Below are positions 52,848-62,897 of a stretch of DNA of 64,000 nucleotides, in pieces (position 1 is the stretch's first letter; the number at the start of each line of letters is the position of its first letter). Made by a program: the position numbers and the translations under genes. The notes under the pieces were generated by a model. It saw nothing but the letters and a program-made list of their open reading frames with translations. It did not search any database and was not told where the DNA came from. Source of the DNA: an uncultured Roseobacter sp. (GTDB lineage Bacteria; Pseudomonadota; Alphaproteobacteria; Rhodobacterales; Rhodobacteraceae); contig NZ_CANLXG010000002.1 of NCBI RefSeq assembly GCF_947495025.1, forward strand, positions 1,058,124-1,122,123, written 5' to 3'.

Positions 52848-54986
52848 TTACTCTTCTGCGGGTGCCTGTTCTTTTTTGACTTCCTCGCCGGTCTCCTGAT
52901 CGACGACTTTCATCGACAGGCGCACCTTGCCGCGGTCGTCAAAGCCCAGAAGTTTGACTTTCACTTCCTGACCTTCTTTCAGAACATCCGACGGATGGTT
53001 CAGGCGGCGGTTTTCGATCTGGGAGACGTGCACCAGGCCGTCGCGCTTGCCAAAGAAGTTCACGAAGGCACCAAAGTCGACGATTTTCACAACCGTACCG
53101 GTGTAGATCGCGCCTTCTTCGGGCTCGGCCACGATGGCGTGGATCATGTCATAGGCCTTCTGGATCGAGTCGCCGTTCGGGGACGCGATTTTGATCGTGC
53201 CCTCGTCGTTGATGTCGACCTTGGCGCCGGACACCTCGACGATCTCGCGGATAACCTTGCCGCCGGAGCCGATGACTTCGCGGATTTTGTCCGTCGGGAT
53301 CTGCATTGTCTCGATACGTGGCGCGTGCACAGAGAAGTCTGCCGCACCGGTGATCGATTTGTTCATCTCACCAAGGATGTGCATCCGGCCGTCTTTCGCC
53401 TGTGCCAGGGCTTTCTCCATGATCTCGGGCGTGATGCCCGCGACTTTGATGTCCATCTGCAGCGACGTGATGCCGTTTTCGGTACCAGCCACTTTGAAGT
53501 CCATATCGCCCAGGTGGTCTTCGTCACCCAGAATGTCCGACAGGATCGCATAGGAGCCGTCGTCTTCGAGGATCAGACCCATGGCGACACCAGCCACCGC
53601 ATTCTTGAGCGGGACACCTGCGTCCATCATGGACAGCGACCCACCGCAGACCGATGCCATCGACGAAGAGCCGTTGGATTCGGTGATCTCGGAGACCACG
53701 CGGATGGTGTAGGGGAAATCCGTTGCTGCGGGCAGAACGGCCTGGAGTGCGCGCCATGCCAGCTTGCCGTGACCGATTTCACGACGTCCGGGAGGGCCCA
53801 CACGACCGGCTTCGCCGACCGAATAGGGCGGGAAGTTATAGTGCAGCAGAAAGTTGGATTTGAAGTTGCCGTGCAGCGCGTCAATGAACTGTTCATCGTC
53901 ACCGGTGCCCAGCGTCGTGACCACGAGGCCCTGTGTTTCACCACGGGTAAAGAGTGCCGAACCGTGTGTCCGCGGCAGCATGCCGGTCTCACAGACAATA
54001 TCGCGGATCTCGTCCGTTTTGCGGCCATCGATACGCTTGCCGGTTTTCACAACGTCGCCGCGCAGGATGGAGGCCTCAAGACCTTTCATCGCAGAGCCCA
54101 GATTTGAGTCTTCTTTCTGCTCGTCTGACAGTGCGGCCATGATGGTCTCACGGGCTGCGGAAACGGCACTGGTGCGTTCCTGCTTGTCCGTGATGGCGAA
54201 AGCGGCGCGCATCTCGGTCTCACCGGCGGCTTTCACGGCAGCGGAAAGCTCGGAGTAGTCCGCTGGCTGGAAGTCGAACGGCTCTTTCGCGGCATCCTCG
54301 GCCAGCGAAATGATCAGGTCGATCACCGGCTGGATCTGCTCATGCGCGAATTTCACCGCGCCCAGCATTTCCTCTTCGGTCAGCTCGTAGGCTTCGGATT
54401 CGACCATCATCACGGCGTCTTTGGTGCCGGCAACAACCAGGTCCAGACGCTGGTCCGGGTTCAGGCGCAGGTCCTGCATGTCGTCCACGGTCGGGTTCAG
54501 GATGTATTCGCCATCCTCAAAACCAACGCGGGCACCGGCAATCGGGCCCATGAAAGGAGCACCGGAAATGGTGAGCGCCGCAGAGGCTGCGATCATCGCA
54601 ACCATATCGGGGTCGTTGACCAGGTCGTGCGACAGAACGGTACACATAACCAGCACTTCGTTTTTGAAGCCGGGGACGAACAGCGGGCGGATCGGACGGT
54701 CAATGAGACGCGCGGTCAGCGTTTCTTTTTCGGTCGGGCGCGCCTCGCGCTTGAAGAAACCGCCGGGCACTTTACCCGCGGCATAGTATTTTTCCTGATA
54801 GTGGACGGTCAGCGGAAAGAAATCCTGACCGGGTTTTTGTTTTTTGGCAAAGGTGACGTTTGCCATGACACTGGTTTCACCCAGCGTTGCAATCACCGAC
54901 CCGTCCGCCTGACGGGCCACTTTTCCTGTTTCCAGCGTGAGCGTCTCTTCGCCCCACTGCATCGACTTTTTCGTTTCGTTAAACAT
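52848..54986 (-). CDS. pnp: Polyribonucleotide nucleotidyltransferase (PNPase)
   Basis: 712-residue phosphorolytic 3'-5' exoribonuclease. Two RNase PH-like domains with DRPIRPLF and GGGSL-type/ [13 protein letters not shown] segments, then a KH domain ([19 protein letters not shown], about 560) and an S1 domain ([17 protein letters not shown], about 625). Full length for the family. It has a long 5' leader (179 bases) where pnp is often autoregulated. rpsO, its usual upstream neighbour, is separated from it by three unrelated genes. Confidence 0.96.
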   Translation of the reverse strand: MFNETKKSMQWGEETLTLETGKVARQADGSVIATLGETSVMANVTFAKKQKPGQDFFPLTVHYQEKYYAAGKVPGGFFKREARPTEKETLTARLIDRPIRPLFVPGFKNEVLVMCTVLSHDLVNDPDMVAMIAASAALTISGAPFMGPIAGARVGFEDGEYILNPTVDDMQDLRLNPDQRLDLVVAGTKDAVMMVESEAYELTEEEMLGAVKFAHEQIQPVIDLIISLAEDAAKEPFDFQPADYSELSAAVKAAGETEMRAAFAITDKQERTSAVSAARETIMAALSDEQKEDSNLGSAMKGLEASILRGDVVKTGKRIDGRKTDEIRDIVCETGMLPRTHGSALFTRGETQGLVVTTLGTGDDEQFIDALHGNFKSNFLLHYNFPPYSVGEAGRVGPPGRREIGHGKLAWRALQAVLPAATDFPYTIRVVSEITESNGSSSMASVCGGSLSMMDAGVPLKNAVAGVAMGLILEDDGSYAILSDILGDEDHLGDMDFKVAGTENGITSLQMDIKVAGITPEIMEKALAQAKDGRMHILGEMNKSITGAADFSVHAPRIETMQIPTDKIREVIGSGGKVIREIVEVSGAKVDINDEGTIKIASPNGDSIQKAYDMIHAIVAEPEEGAIYTGTVVKIVDFGAFVNFFGKRDGLVHVSQIENRRLNHPSDVLKEGQEVKVKLLGFDDRGKVRLSMKVVDQETGEEVKKEQAPAEE

Positions 54987-55165
54987 CTACGTTTCCTGTT
55001 TCGGCCCTTTGGCCATTTCATAGAGGGCGAATTCCCCCTGACCCCGGTATCTTCTTTTGGCGGCGCTGAGGTCCGGGCGCCGGCTTTCAGATTGCCGGGG
55101 CATACACGAGATGGGGTGATTTGGAAAGGCCGCTGTGACTGTTGCTGGTCCCTGTAATTTAAGGC

Positions 55166-55984
55166 TCAGAGGCGGCCAGCGGCCCGCAGCATTTCCCAGG
55201 CAATCCGTATGTTTTCGGACCGGAAAGAATGCCGCCCGTCATAGAGGCAGAAACCGAGAATATCTCCGCCGTTATTGCGCCTGTTCTGACAGCGCAGGTC
55301 TGCGCTGGCGACTGTTTTCGCAGCCTTGAACCGCCCGAACTGCCGGTACATCTCCAGTGCATCAGGCACGCTGCCCTGACGCGTACCGGCGACCGCACGC
55401 CCCTCCAGCGGCACGGTCTGGTCCTTGTCGCCGTGGAAGTGAATGATGCTGGCAACGGGCCTTGAACAGGTCCGGGGAACCGGCGCCCAGAACGTGCCGG
55501 ACATCGGAATGAAGCCCGCGTAATCGCCGCTCCGGTGACATGCGAGACCCCAGGTCATCATCCCGCCGGTAGAGGCTCCACTGACGACAATTCGGTCCGG
55601 ATCAATCGCAAAGCGTCTGATCGCGTCTTTGCGGACGGCATCGAAATACGCGAGGGCTTTCACTCCGTCGCCACGTGCCGTGCGTGGCGCGTTTTCCTGC
55701 GACCATGAGACCCCGGCTGACTTTACCGCAATAAAGGCAACGCCAAGATCATCGGCTATCCTGCGCAGCCGCGGGTTCTGCATCGTGCCTTCGGCTGTGC
55801 CCTGCAGGCCATGTGCAAAGATCAGCGCAGGAATTCTGGACCGGCCGTCATGACCGGCGGGCATCGCAATGTAATAGTGGCGGTCGCCGATCATGCAGCG
55901 GGTGTCTTCGCCACAGGCTTGCGCCTTGCCGGCCAGAATCAGCGGGAGTGCCGTACAGAAAAGGAGGATAAGGAAAAACCGCAT
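55166..55984 (-). CDS. PHB-depolymerase/feruloyl-esterase-like alpha/beta hydrolase
   Basis: 272-residue secreted hydrolase with a signal peptide (residues 1-24). Nucleophile Ser138 in GASTGGMMTW; IHFHGDKDQTVP supplies the catalytic-acid region, and RHSFR the His. This is the LpqC/PHB-depolymerase type of esterase, which cleaves polyester or aromatic ester bonds. Substrate unknown. GGAG lies 8 bases before the ATG. It sits between pnp and the K+-channel gene. Confidence 0.83.
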   Translation of the reverse strand: MRFFLILLFCTALPLILAGKAQACGEDTRCMIGDRHYYIAMPAGHDGRSRIPALIFAHGLQGTAEGTMQNPRLRRIADDLGVAFIAVKSAGVSWSQENAPRTARGDGVKALAYFDAVRKDAIRRFAIDPDRIVVSGASTGGMMTWGLACHRSGDYAGFIPMSGTFWAPVPRTCSRPVASIIHFHGDKDQTVPLEGRAVAGTRQGSVPDALEMYRQFGRFKAAKTVASADLRCQNRRNNGGDILGFCLYDGRHSFRSENIRIAWEMLRAAGRL

Positions 55985-56066
55985 TGAAAATTCTCCGCTG
56001 CCGCAAAGCTCCGATGTGGCAGGCGAAACGGCAAGTCACATTCCTGTGCGCCTCTGCCCCGCGCTA

Positions 56067-56492
56067 TCAGTCACTTTCGCCCAGTATCCTGCCAAACAGG
56101 CCCACGAGAAAGGCGGTGGTCATCCCGAACATCACAATACCGGTCACAGAAATCATCGCACCCAGAATGCGGAAGTCCGGGCTGAGTACAACGTCGCCGT
56201 AGCCGAGTGTCGTATAGGTTACGAGAGCGAAGTATATCGGCTCTTCATAGCCCTGCAGTGCACCAACCAGCCACAGAATGAAGGCACAGACATAAAGCTG
56301 GATCGTATGCGAAATCAGAGTGACCAGAAAAAGCCCGCAGATCGAAATCAGCTGATGCCGTCCGGATTTGTGCGCTGCGAAATGGTCATGGCCACGCAGG
56401 TGGGTGATCATGCGGGCGATAATCAGAATGTGGATCATCGCACAGGCCAGCAGTACAATACTGCCGAGGGTGATCTGGAGGATAACGGGCAT
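56067..56492 (-). CDS. Small two-pore-domain-like potassium-channel protein
   Basis: 141-residue membrane protein: three transmembrane segments (about 6-28, 47-78, 106-135) and a pore loop with selectivity filter TTLGYGD at residues 94-100. It is a minimal ion channel of the Ion_trans_2 type. GGAG lies before the ATG. Role in membrane potential or K+ homeostasis is inferred. Confidence 0.86.
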   Translation of the reverse strand: MPVILQITLGSIVLLACAMIHILIIARMITHLRGHDHFAAHKSGRHQLISICGLFLVTLISHTIQLYVCAFILWLVGALQGYEEPIYFALVTYTTLGYGDVVLSPDFRILGAMISVTGIVMFGMTTAFLVGLFGRILGESD

Positions 56493-56556
56493 CTGAACTC
56501 CAAAGCCATCGCGTCTGCCTCAGGTGTATAAACCGGTCCGGGCGATGTCCAATGTT

Positions 56557-57147
56557 TCAGGCGCTGGCAGTCGCGGCGAGCAGAACAACCAGCATCATCG
56601 ATACCGCCATGGCAATGTTGATCCGACGCTGGACACGGTCTGGCAGGTTCATACGCTGAAGCGAGATACCCATCCACAGCCAGGCGAAGTGGATGGGTAT
56701 CCAGATCGCATTGACGATCAGAAACTTCAGCGCAATTTCTGTTGCAATATCCGATGGCAGGAAGCCGAAGCCGGTGAACAAAGTCGTGTTTACTGCGTAG
56801 GCTTTCGGATTGATGGCCTGAAGCATAATGCCGCCGGTAATGCCGGGAGGGCGGGTGCGTTCGATAAATGCAAGGCGACTGCCTGCGAATGCGATGCTGA
56901 GTGCAATCCATGCCAGATAGGCAAGAGACGCAAAGAACAGGACAACACGCAGGCGTTCGTCGGCGAACAGAACGGCCGTAAGACCGCTCACAATCGCGAG
57001 GCATACCAGGTTGGTACCGATAAAGAGCCCCAGAACATAGCGCGTCCCCGCAGCGGCACCGAATGCAGCTCCGACACCCGCAGTGGACAGGACACCCGGG
57101 CCCGGCGTTATGATCAGAAAGAAGACAGCAGCGGCAAAAGTCAGCAT
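56557..57147 (-). CDS. LysE/RhtB-family exporter
   Basis: 196-residue inner-membrane exporter: MLTFAAAVFFLIITPGPGVLS begins the usual family N-terminus and five to six helices follow. Substrate unknown. I start it at ATG 57147 by alignment; a frame starts 16 codons earlier, right beside the rpsO terminator, and neither has a clear ribosome site. Confidence 0.78.
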   Translation of the reverse strand: MLTFAAAVFFLIITPGPGVLSTAGVGAAFGAAAGTRYVLGLFIGTNLVCLAIVSGLTAVLFADERLRVVLFFASLAYLAWIALSIAFAGSRLAFIERTRPPGITGGIMLQAINPKAYAVNTTLFTGFGFLPSDIATEIALKFLIVNAIWIPIHFAWLWMGISLQRMNLPDRVQRRINIAMAVSMMLVVLLAATASA

Positions 57148-57196
57148 CGGGCTATCATATCTGCCGGTTGCAGCGGGTAAAGCAGCTTGCGACATA

Positions 57197-57227
57197 ACAA
57201 AAAACCGCGCCGATAAGGGCGCGGTTT
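57197..57227 (-). terminator. Intrinsic terminator of rpsO
   Basis: On the minus strand AAACCGCGCC and GGCGCGGTTT pair around a 6-base loop with T-run (TTTTTTG). It closes the rpsO transcript before the LysE gene. Confidence 0.85.
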
Positions 57228-57264
57228 CCTGTTTTCCGGTCCCGGCGCTGCGGGAAGGTGCGGA

Positions 57265-57534
57265 TTACCTCCGCAGGCCCAGGCGTTTGATCAGGTCCTG
57301 ATAACGGGCCTCATCCTTGCCTTTGACATAGTCCAGAAGCTTGCGGCGGTTGGCCACCATCTTCAGCAGACCACGGCGACCGTGGTTGTCTTTTTTGTGT
57401 GTTTTGAAGTGCTCGGTCAGCGTTGCGATGCGCGAGCTGAGAATGGCGACCTGTACTTCGGGCGACCCTGTGTCGCCTTCCTTGATCGCGAATTCCTTCA
57501 TGATGCGTGCTTTTTCTTCAAGCGTGATCGACAT
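57265..57534 (-). CDS. rpsO: 30S ribosomal protein S15
   Basis: 89-residue S15, binding 16S rRNA central domain. Family segments: [37 protein letters not shown] and KRLGLRR end. Length exact for the family. Monocistronic here: a 168-base gap on the upstream side contains its promoter region and a terminator follows. Confidence 0.98.
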   Translation of the reverse strand: MSITLEEKARIMKEFAIKEGDTGSPEVQVAILSSRIATLTEHFKTHKKDNHGRRGLLKMVANRRKLLDYVKGKDEARYQDLIKRLGLRR

Positions 57535-57701
57535 CGGGGGCTCCTTTTCAAAAGGGTTTCAGAATGGCGCAGGCCGGGATGTCGTCCAGCTCAGGCCCAT
57601 GGAGAAAGCGCAGACAGATTCTCTGTTGCGCTGCGCGCGTATAATCATCCTGTCTGGGAATGGCAAATACAGAATTCAGCGGGCTCATGCCCGGTCAGCG
57701 C

Positions 57702-58379
57702 TCAGGCAGGCTCAAGTCCCACAATCATTGCTGAGCTCAGGGGCACAACTGTCAGATCGGCCGCACTCAGTCCGGTATCGCCGTACACTTCGGCAACGCT
57801 CTCGCCGTTCATCATGACGTGCATCACCTCGGGGTCATGCCCGTCCGGTGCCACGGTCACTTCGGGTTCAGTCGCGCTGGCGTCGGTGTCGTCCCATACA
57901 AGTACGAGACTGTCGCGGGTGGCGTCATAGTCCATCGGTTCTGAGGCGGGACCTTCACTGACCCACTCGGCCAGTGCCAGCCAGGGGGGGAGCGCATTAT
58001 CCGCGGGCAGCTCGGCATAGCTGTCGGTTGCGAATTCGATATCGCCAGGCCAGGTGCTGAAACCGTCACTGTCCTCAAATACATCAGCATCGCCGGGAAA
58101 GCCGCTGATCGTAACCGCGGGGTCGTCATGATCATTGTCCGAGATAAAGTCGTAGAGATAGTCGTCGCCATCATCGTCGCCGTATCCCAGAACTTCCTCA
58201 CCGACAGTGCGTCCGGAAAAGATGTCGTCGATCTGCTGGTTCAGTCCCTCGCCGGTAATATACGGGCTTTCGTCTTCGGGCAGGCTGTCGTCTGTGTCAT
58301 CCTCGAGGTCGTCCTGTGTGACCACGAAGGCTGCGGCGCCAACACCGACCATTCCCATCAGACCTGCCAACCAGAGCAT
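57702..58379 (-). CDS. Acidic membrane-anchored protein of unknown function
   Basis: 225 residues with an N-terminal hydrophobic segment (residues 2-21) and a highly acidic outer part, rich in Asp/Glu stretches such as DDLEDDTDD and DDDGDDYLYD. No catalytic motif and no GGXGXD calcium-repeat is visible. The N-terminal anchor looks like those that precede secreted calcium-binding or RTX-like proteins in Rhodobacterales, but this copy has no repeats. Function unknown. It is on the minus strand, upstream of rpsO, and is probably monocistronic. Confidence 0.7.
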   Translation of the reverse strand: MLWLAGLMGMVGVGAAAFVVTQDDLEDDTDDSLPEDESPYITGEGLNQQIDDIFSGRTVGEEVLGYGDDDGDDYLYDFISDNDHDDPAVTISGFPGDADVFEDSDGFSTWPGDIEFATDSYAELPADNALPPWLALAEWVSEGPASEPMDYDATRDSLVLVWDDTDASATEPEVTVAPDGHDPEVMHVMMNGESVAEVYGDTGLSAADLTVVPLSSAMIVGLEPA

Positions 58380-58463
58380 ATCGGTACATTCCCGGACTGT
58401 TTAACTACAGCCCGCAAAGAGCTGCCACCGAACCGGGTTTAACGGGAAAAGGCTACCTGATTG

Positions 58464-58985
58464 TTAACTTCTGGCCTCGGACACCCAGAGACGGGGCTGC
58501 TCCGAATAGGGCAGATAAAGTGGATGCCGCGGGTGACCCTGCTGGGTCAGGCCCAGGTGGTGCAGTGTGATGCCGGCACCGGTGAGCATGCGTGCGACTT
58601 CTGTGCCGCGTTCCCGGTGCGCGCCGTGTACTCCCCATGCGGCGATGACGTTATCGGCCCATTCTGCTACCGAGATCAGGGTTTCGTCGTTTTCCGGCCC
58701 GACCGGATGTTTCGCTTTGCGCATTTTCTGTGGATCTGTGTCGCGCCATGCGAAGATATTGGTAACGCAGAAGGCGCCATACCCAAGCGCGCGCGCACGG
58801 GCCTCGCAGCGGGCCACTGTCGGGTCGTTGTGCATCTCATCGGCAACCGATGGATTAAGCATGATAAAGTTCACCGTCCGGCCGTCACTGTCCCATGTGC
58901 GTTTCAGTTTGTACCGGTAGGCACCGCAGTCCGAATAGGCTGCTTCGGAATGTGTGTCCTCGGTGTTGTGTGTGCGGATAAACAC
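58464..58985 (-). CDS. DUF1643 protein
   Basis: 173-residue soluble protein matching DUF1643: RTWDSDGRTVNFIMLNPS, NDPTVARCEARARALGYG, NIFAWRDTDP and AWGVHG. Function unknown; it occurs in bacteria and phages as a lone gene. The start is GTG at 58985 with AAAGG upstream. Two GTTAAC-containing repeats lie immediately upstream. Confidence 0.85.
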   Translation of the reverse strand: MFIRTHNTEDTHSEAAYSDCGAYRYKLKRTWDSDGRTVNFIMLNPSVADEMHNDPTVARCEARARALGYGAFCVTNIFAWRDTDPQKMRKAKHPVGPENDETLISVAEWADNVIAAWGVHGAHRERGTEVARMLTGAGITLHHLGLTQQGHPRHPLYLPYSEQPRLWVSEARS

Positions 58986-58987
58986 GT

Positions 58988-59016
58988 GTTAACCTTTTAT
59001 AAATGTTAACTTTTAT
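58988..59016. repeat. Tandem GTTAAC-type repeats upstream of the DUF1643 gene
   Basis: GTTAACCTTTTAT (58988-59000) and GTTAACTTTTAT (59005-59016) repeat within 17 bases, directly upstream of the GTG start. A+T-rich; could be operator or promoter. Confidence 0.3.
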
Positions 59017-59030
59017 TCGCCCAGAATAAC

Positions 59031-59060
59031 AAAACTGCCGCCCCGTGGGAAGGGCGGCAG
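59031..59060 (-). terminator. Intrinsic terminator after the 59082-59570 gene
   Basis: CTGCCGCCC (59035-59043) pairs with GGGCGGCAG (59052-59060) and, on the minus strand, TTTTGTTATT follows. Confidence 0.85.
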
Positions 59061-59081
59061 TTCATCTTTCACGCGGGTGGA

Positions 59082-59570
59082 TCAGGCGGCAGCGGCAATC
59101 CGCCGGCGGGGCAGATCCATAACTTCACCGCGGACCTCGAGAATGGCTGCTGCGACGAGCGCATAAAGAATGTGCCCCCACAGGGCGACCCAGGTGATGC
59201 CGGTGAACCCCAGAAACGGTTTCATGCCAGCCACCAGGTGTGCCATGCCGTAGAGCGCGAATACCCAGAGCGCCGCGCCATAAACTGTGGCCGTTATGAC
59301 CCAGGGCAGCTGCGGCAGGACGGCGCGCTGAAGCGGACGTGCGACGGCGTAATAGCCGACCACGTAAAAGACCAGGCCGGTCAGAACATGCAGCAGATGC
59401 GCGGCCCCGGAAGGGCTGGCGCCAAAGACAGATTTCAGAGTTGCCCCGGCGAGGCCGACCGGCGCGAGCTTTGCATATCCGAAGAGTGGGCTCAGCGACT
59501 GGCCGAATGTATCGAATGCAATCGTTGCGAATGCGCCTGCCGTAAGAATGGTGAGTGCGGTGCGTTTCAT
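59082..59570 (-). CDS. Four-helix membrane protein of unknown function
   Basis: 162 residues with about four hydrophobic helices (start 5-25, then GAAHLLHVLTGLVFYVVGYYAVA, WVITATVYGAALWVFALYGMAHLV and GITWVALWGHILYALVAAAIL). His and Gly near helix ends are noticeable, but no named motif is visible. It resembles small Rhodobacterales membrane proteins of unknown role. The upstream gap (59571-59756) is A+T-rich and holds its promoter. Confidence 0.68.
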   Translation of the reverse strand: MKRTALTILTAGAFATIAFDTFGQSLSPLFGYAKLAPVGLAGATLKSVFGASPSGAAHLLHVLTGLVFYVVGYYAVARPLQRAVLPQLPWVITATVYGAALWVFALYGMAHLVAGMKPFLGFTGITWVALWGHILYALVAAAILEVRGEVMDLPRRRIAAAA

Positions 59571-59756
59571 ATCAGGGTCTCCATGCTGGATCAGAATTGC
59601 GTCTGACCCCGATATGAAGGTGCGCGTTGCGGCGCGCCAGATATATCACGCCGGTCTTACCCCGCGCACCGAAACCGTAACAATTCCTGTAATAAACCCC
59701 GCGTCACCGATGACGTAACCGAGAGAATTGCAACGTCCTGTAACATTAGAAACCGG

Positions 59757-60668
59757 TCAGTTCCCAATATTCAGTACGCGGGATGGATGCAGTTCCCCGG
59801 ATCTGTAGATGCCGATCGCGACTGCGCGCCCGTCATATGAGGCCCAGGCCTCGTCTCCGTATTCCGCGTCTCCCGCCATGACCATGCCGGGATTGCCGTT
59901 CCGGAGCCGCGTGGCACCCTCGGCAGTGGCACGCAGTTCCGGCAGATCTGCCAGCGCCTCCTCCAGTGGAATGAGATGTTCGTCCAGCTCCGGCGACTTT
60001 GCCATCCTGTCGATCTCGGCAATACTCAACCCGTCGGCTGCCTCAAATGGTCCCGACCAGATGCGGCGCAGTTCCCGCACATGGCCGAAGCACCCCAGCG
60101 CCTCGCCAAGGTCGCGGGCAACTGACCTGACATACCCGCCTTTGCCGCAGACCATTTCCAGTGTGACGTGATCGGCATCGGGACGCTCCAGCATCAGGAG
60201 GCTTTCAACGAATAATGGTCGCGCGGCGATGTCCATTGCCTCCCCGTCCCGTGCGCGCTTGTATGCGCGCTCTCCGTCAATTCTGACCGCCGAGAACTGA
60301 GGCGGAACCTGCTCAATGTCACCGATGAACGCATTCAGGGCTTCTTTGATGGCGTTGTCTTCCGGGCGCGTATCCGCTTCCTGGATAACTTCTCCCTCGG
60401 CGTCATCCGTATTGGTCGCCTGGCCCAGGCGCACGGTGAATTCATAGGTCTTCAGCGCATCGGTGATGTAGGGTACTGTCTTGGTTGCCTCGCCAAGTGC
60501 CACAGCCAGAACACCGGTCGCTTCGGGATCCAGAGTACCGGCGTGACCTGCCTTTTTCGCATCCATCGCCCAGCGGACCTTGTTCACGACGGCGGTCGAT
60601 GTGATGCCCGCTGGCTTGTCCACCACCAGCCATCCCGAAATGTCGCGTCCTTTGCGCCTGCGTCCCAT
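59757..60668 (-). CDS. truB: tRNA pseudouridine(55) synthase TruB
   Basis: 303-residue enzyme making pseudouridine 55 in the T loop of tRNA. Catalytic Asp47 in [26 protein letters not shown] at the start; [21 protein letters not shown] typical. Full length. Usual neighbours rbfA and rpsO are nearby but not adjacent. Confidence 0.96.
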   Translation of the reverse strand: MGRRRKGRDISGWLVVDKPAGITSTAVVNKVRWAMDAKKAGHAGTLDPEATGVLAVALGEATKTVPYITDALKTYEFTVRLGQATNTDDAEGEVIQEADTRPEDNAIKEALNAFIGDIEQVPPQFSAVRIDGERAYKRARDGEAMDIAARPLFVESLLMLERPDADHVTLEMVCGKGGYVRSVARDLGEALGCFGHVRELRRIWSGPFEAADGLSIAEIDRMAKSPELDEHLIPLEEALADLPELRATAEGATRLRNGNPGMVMAGDAEYGDEAWASYDGRAVAIGIYRSGELHPSRVLNIGN

Positions 60669-60748
60669 AGAAACTCCGATGGTTACTGTCGCGCGGCTCT
60701 TACCTCAGGCGGGTCCTGCTGCCCAGACCCGGAAAGTCCTTTTTGCGC

Positions 60749-61492
60749 CTATTCCGCGACGGGGCTCACAACACCGACAATCGGCCCAAGTCTGAAGCCC
60801 AGGTCATTGCGCCTGATCGACGGAGCATAAAGCCGTGAAATATTGCCATCGAGAAAGAGCGCGTTCGGAAGCTGCAGGGCGTCGCGGAACAACCTGCCAA
60901 AGCTATGAAAATTTACAGGGTCGTCCGAAATGGCAAAGACCACACGCTGGCCGTCCGCCGATGTGCCGACGCCATTGCGGATATAAAGCGACGTGCTGTC
61001 AGCAAGAAAGCGCGGGTGCAGTTCACCGTCCGTCACAAGCATCGGACCGGACTGCGTGGCGTCCCGGCATCCCGGCGCACGCGCCACATAAGCCAGCGTT
61101 TCAATGACATCAGCCCGGTCTTCTCGCAGACAGAAAACCCCGTTTGGCAGAAGACCGAAATTGCCCGGTCCGGCGTTGGGAATGACACGCATCTGTTCGA
61201 CACCGTCTTCGACATAGTGACCGACCGGCGCGCGGTCATCGTGATACATGCCGGCATTCATGGCAAATACGAGACGCTCACCGTTTTGCGCCAGGGCACG
61301 GTCTATGGCGAAAAACTGGCCATAAACTGCGCCGTCCTCGTTTCGCAGAAAAAGCCGCAGATCATCCCTGGCGGCATCTACCTCGCAGACGGTATATGTC
61401 GCACCGTCAAAATCGACGCTTTCACAATCGACCGCTGCTGCAGTTGTGCCTGCAGCGCCAAGGCCCAGAGCCAGCAATGCTGCCCGGATCAT
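60749..61492 (-). CDS. DUF2233/phosphodiester-glycosidase family exported protein
   Basis: 247-residue protein with signal peptide (residues 1-21) and the NAGPA-like domain: [48 protein letters not shown], and [12 protein letters not shown]. Family members may be phosphodiester glycosidases. Its position between rbfA and truB, overlapping the rbfA stop by four bases, is common in Rhodobacterales, though no functional link is known. Confidence 0.84.
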   Translation of the reverse strand: MIRAALLALGLGAAGTTAAAVDCESVDFDGATYTVCEVDAARDDLRLFLRNEDGAVYGQFFAIDRALAQNGERLVFAMNAGMYHDDRAPVGHYVEDGVEQMRVIPNAGPGNFGLLPNGVFCLREDRADVIETLAYVARAPGCRDATQSGPMLVTDGELHPRFLADSTSLYIRNGVGTSADGQRVVFAISDDPVNFHSFGRLFRDALQLPNALFLDGNISRLYAPSIRRNDLGFRLGPIVGVVSPVAE

Positions 61493-61923
61493 TCCGCCCC
61501 GCTTTCCCCGCTGTCGGGATCAGCAGCGGTGTCCCGCCGGACATCGTCACGGTTCAGCATCCGGCGGGTCTCATCCATCCGGTCAAAAGTCTCATCAAGC
61601 TGGAAACGCAGATCCGGGGCGAATTTCAACGCCAGTTTTTTGGAAACAAGGCGTCGCAACTCGCCCTTGTTGCGCGCCAGCAGGCCGATGACGTCGTCCC
61701 GCCCGGTTCCGCCCAGCGGCAGTACATAGGCGGTGGCGATCCTCAGGTCAGGTGATGTCCGCACTTCGCCCACAGTGATGGACATCCGGTTCAGATCCGG
61801 ATCATGCACATCACCACGGGCCAGCACTTCGGACAGTGACCGGCGGATGAGCTCGCCCACACGCAGCTGACGTTGCGACGGCCCCGGACCATCATGAAAC
61901 TTGTTCTTTCCCATGCGCATCAT
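61489..61923 (-). CDS. rbfA: Ribosome-binding factor A RbfA
   Basis: 144-residue 30S maturation factor that binds near helix 1 of 16S rRNA. Seen: [34 protein letters not shown], and the helical [22 protein letters not shown]. Two adjacent ATG codons at 61923 and 61920 follow AAGGG; a third at 61914 is possible. Divergent from dapB. Confidence 0.95.
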   Translation of the reverse strand: MMRMGKNKFHDGPGPSQRQLRVGELIRRSLSEVLARGDVHDPDLNRMSITVGEVRTSPDLRIATAYVLPLGGTGRDDVIGLLARNKGELRRLVSKKLALKFAPDLRFQLDETFDRMDETRRMLNRDDVRRDTAADPDSGESGAE

Positions 61924-62000
61924 GTACGCCCTTCGCTGCCCTTTGCCAAGAAGGCCTGCGCGCGCTATGAGAGCGGCGGATCATCCACCGGGAGCCAGAG

Positions 62001-62819
62001 ATGTCAGAACAGCTGAAGATCGCAATTACCGGCGTGTCAGGCCGCATGGGCCGCATGCTGGTCGGGACAATCGGTGGCTCGGACAAGGCGGTGGTCGTCT
62101 CTGCACTGGAGCGCTCGGGGCATGACTGGATCGGCAATGACCTCGGCCTGTGCACAGGCGGTCAGCCATCCGGAATTACAGTGACCGATGATGTGGATGC
62201 GGCATTTGCCGCTGCCGATGTCGTGGTTGATTTCACCGCGCCAGCCGCAACGATCGCCTTTGCTTCAGCGGCCGTGCGCGCCGGTACTGCGCATGTGATC
62301 GGAACAACGGGCATGACGGAGCAGGAGCTCAATGCGCTGTCGGCAGCCGGAGCAGGTGGTGTGACCGTACGCGCCGGCAACATGAGCCTCGGCGTAAATC
62401 TGCTGGTCCAGCTGACGAAGCGCGTCGCGGCGGCACTGGATGATGACTACGACATCGAGGTGATCGAGGCGCATCACAATCAGAAAGTTGATGCGCCATC
62501 CGGCACGGCCCTGATGTTGGGCGAGGCCGCTGCCGAAGGGCGCGGCGTATCGCTGCGGGATGTTTCCGACCGGGGTCGTGATGGCATCACCGGCGCCCGC
62601 CGGCGCGGTGACATCGGTTTTTCCGCAATCCGGGGCGGGGACATCATCGGCGAGCATGACGTGCTGTTTGCCGCGACTGGCGAGCGTATCACGCTGCGCC
62701 ATGTGGCCTCGGACCGGTCGGTTTTTGCAAGAGGCGCGCTCAAGGCGGCGCTCTGGACAAAAGGCCGGCCACCCGGAGCATACGATATGCTTGATGTTCT
62801 CGGGCTTTCGTCCGGATAA
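62001..62819 (+). CDS. dapB: 4-hydroxy-tetrahydrodipicolinate reductase DapB
   Basis: 272-residue NAD(P)H reductase of lysine/DAP synthesis. GVSGRMGR at residues 11-18 binds the cofactor; the catalytic His pair and substrate loop read [16 protein letters not shown]. Normal length. Only dap gene here besides the possible dapC-like aminotransferase at 28843. Followed by a small exported protein gene after 78 bases. Confidence 0.97.
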   Translation: MSEQLKIAITGVSGRMGRMLVGTIGGSDKAVVVSALERSGHDWIGNDLGLCTGGQPSGITVTDDVDAAFAAADVVVDFTAPAATIAFASAAVRAGTAHVIGTTGMTEQELNALSAAGAGGVTVRAGNMSLGVNLLVQLTKRVAAALDDDYDIEVIEAHHNQKVDAPSGTALMLGEAAAEGRGVSLRDVSDRGRDGITGARRRGDIGFSAIRGGDIIGEHDVLFAATGERITLRHVASDRSVFARGALKAALWTKGRPPGAYDMLDVLGLSSG

Positions 62820-62897
62820 TCCGCGGCAAAACTTTTTTGAAACCGTTTGCGCTTCTGATGCGTATTACTCACGAGTACCCGATTACCGGAGACAAAC

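Noticed and set aside
52995..54107. 370-codon plus-strand frame over pnp
   Set aside because: Shadow of PNPase; composition is Val/Asp/His-rich without a domain.
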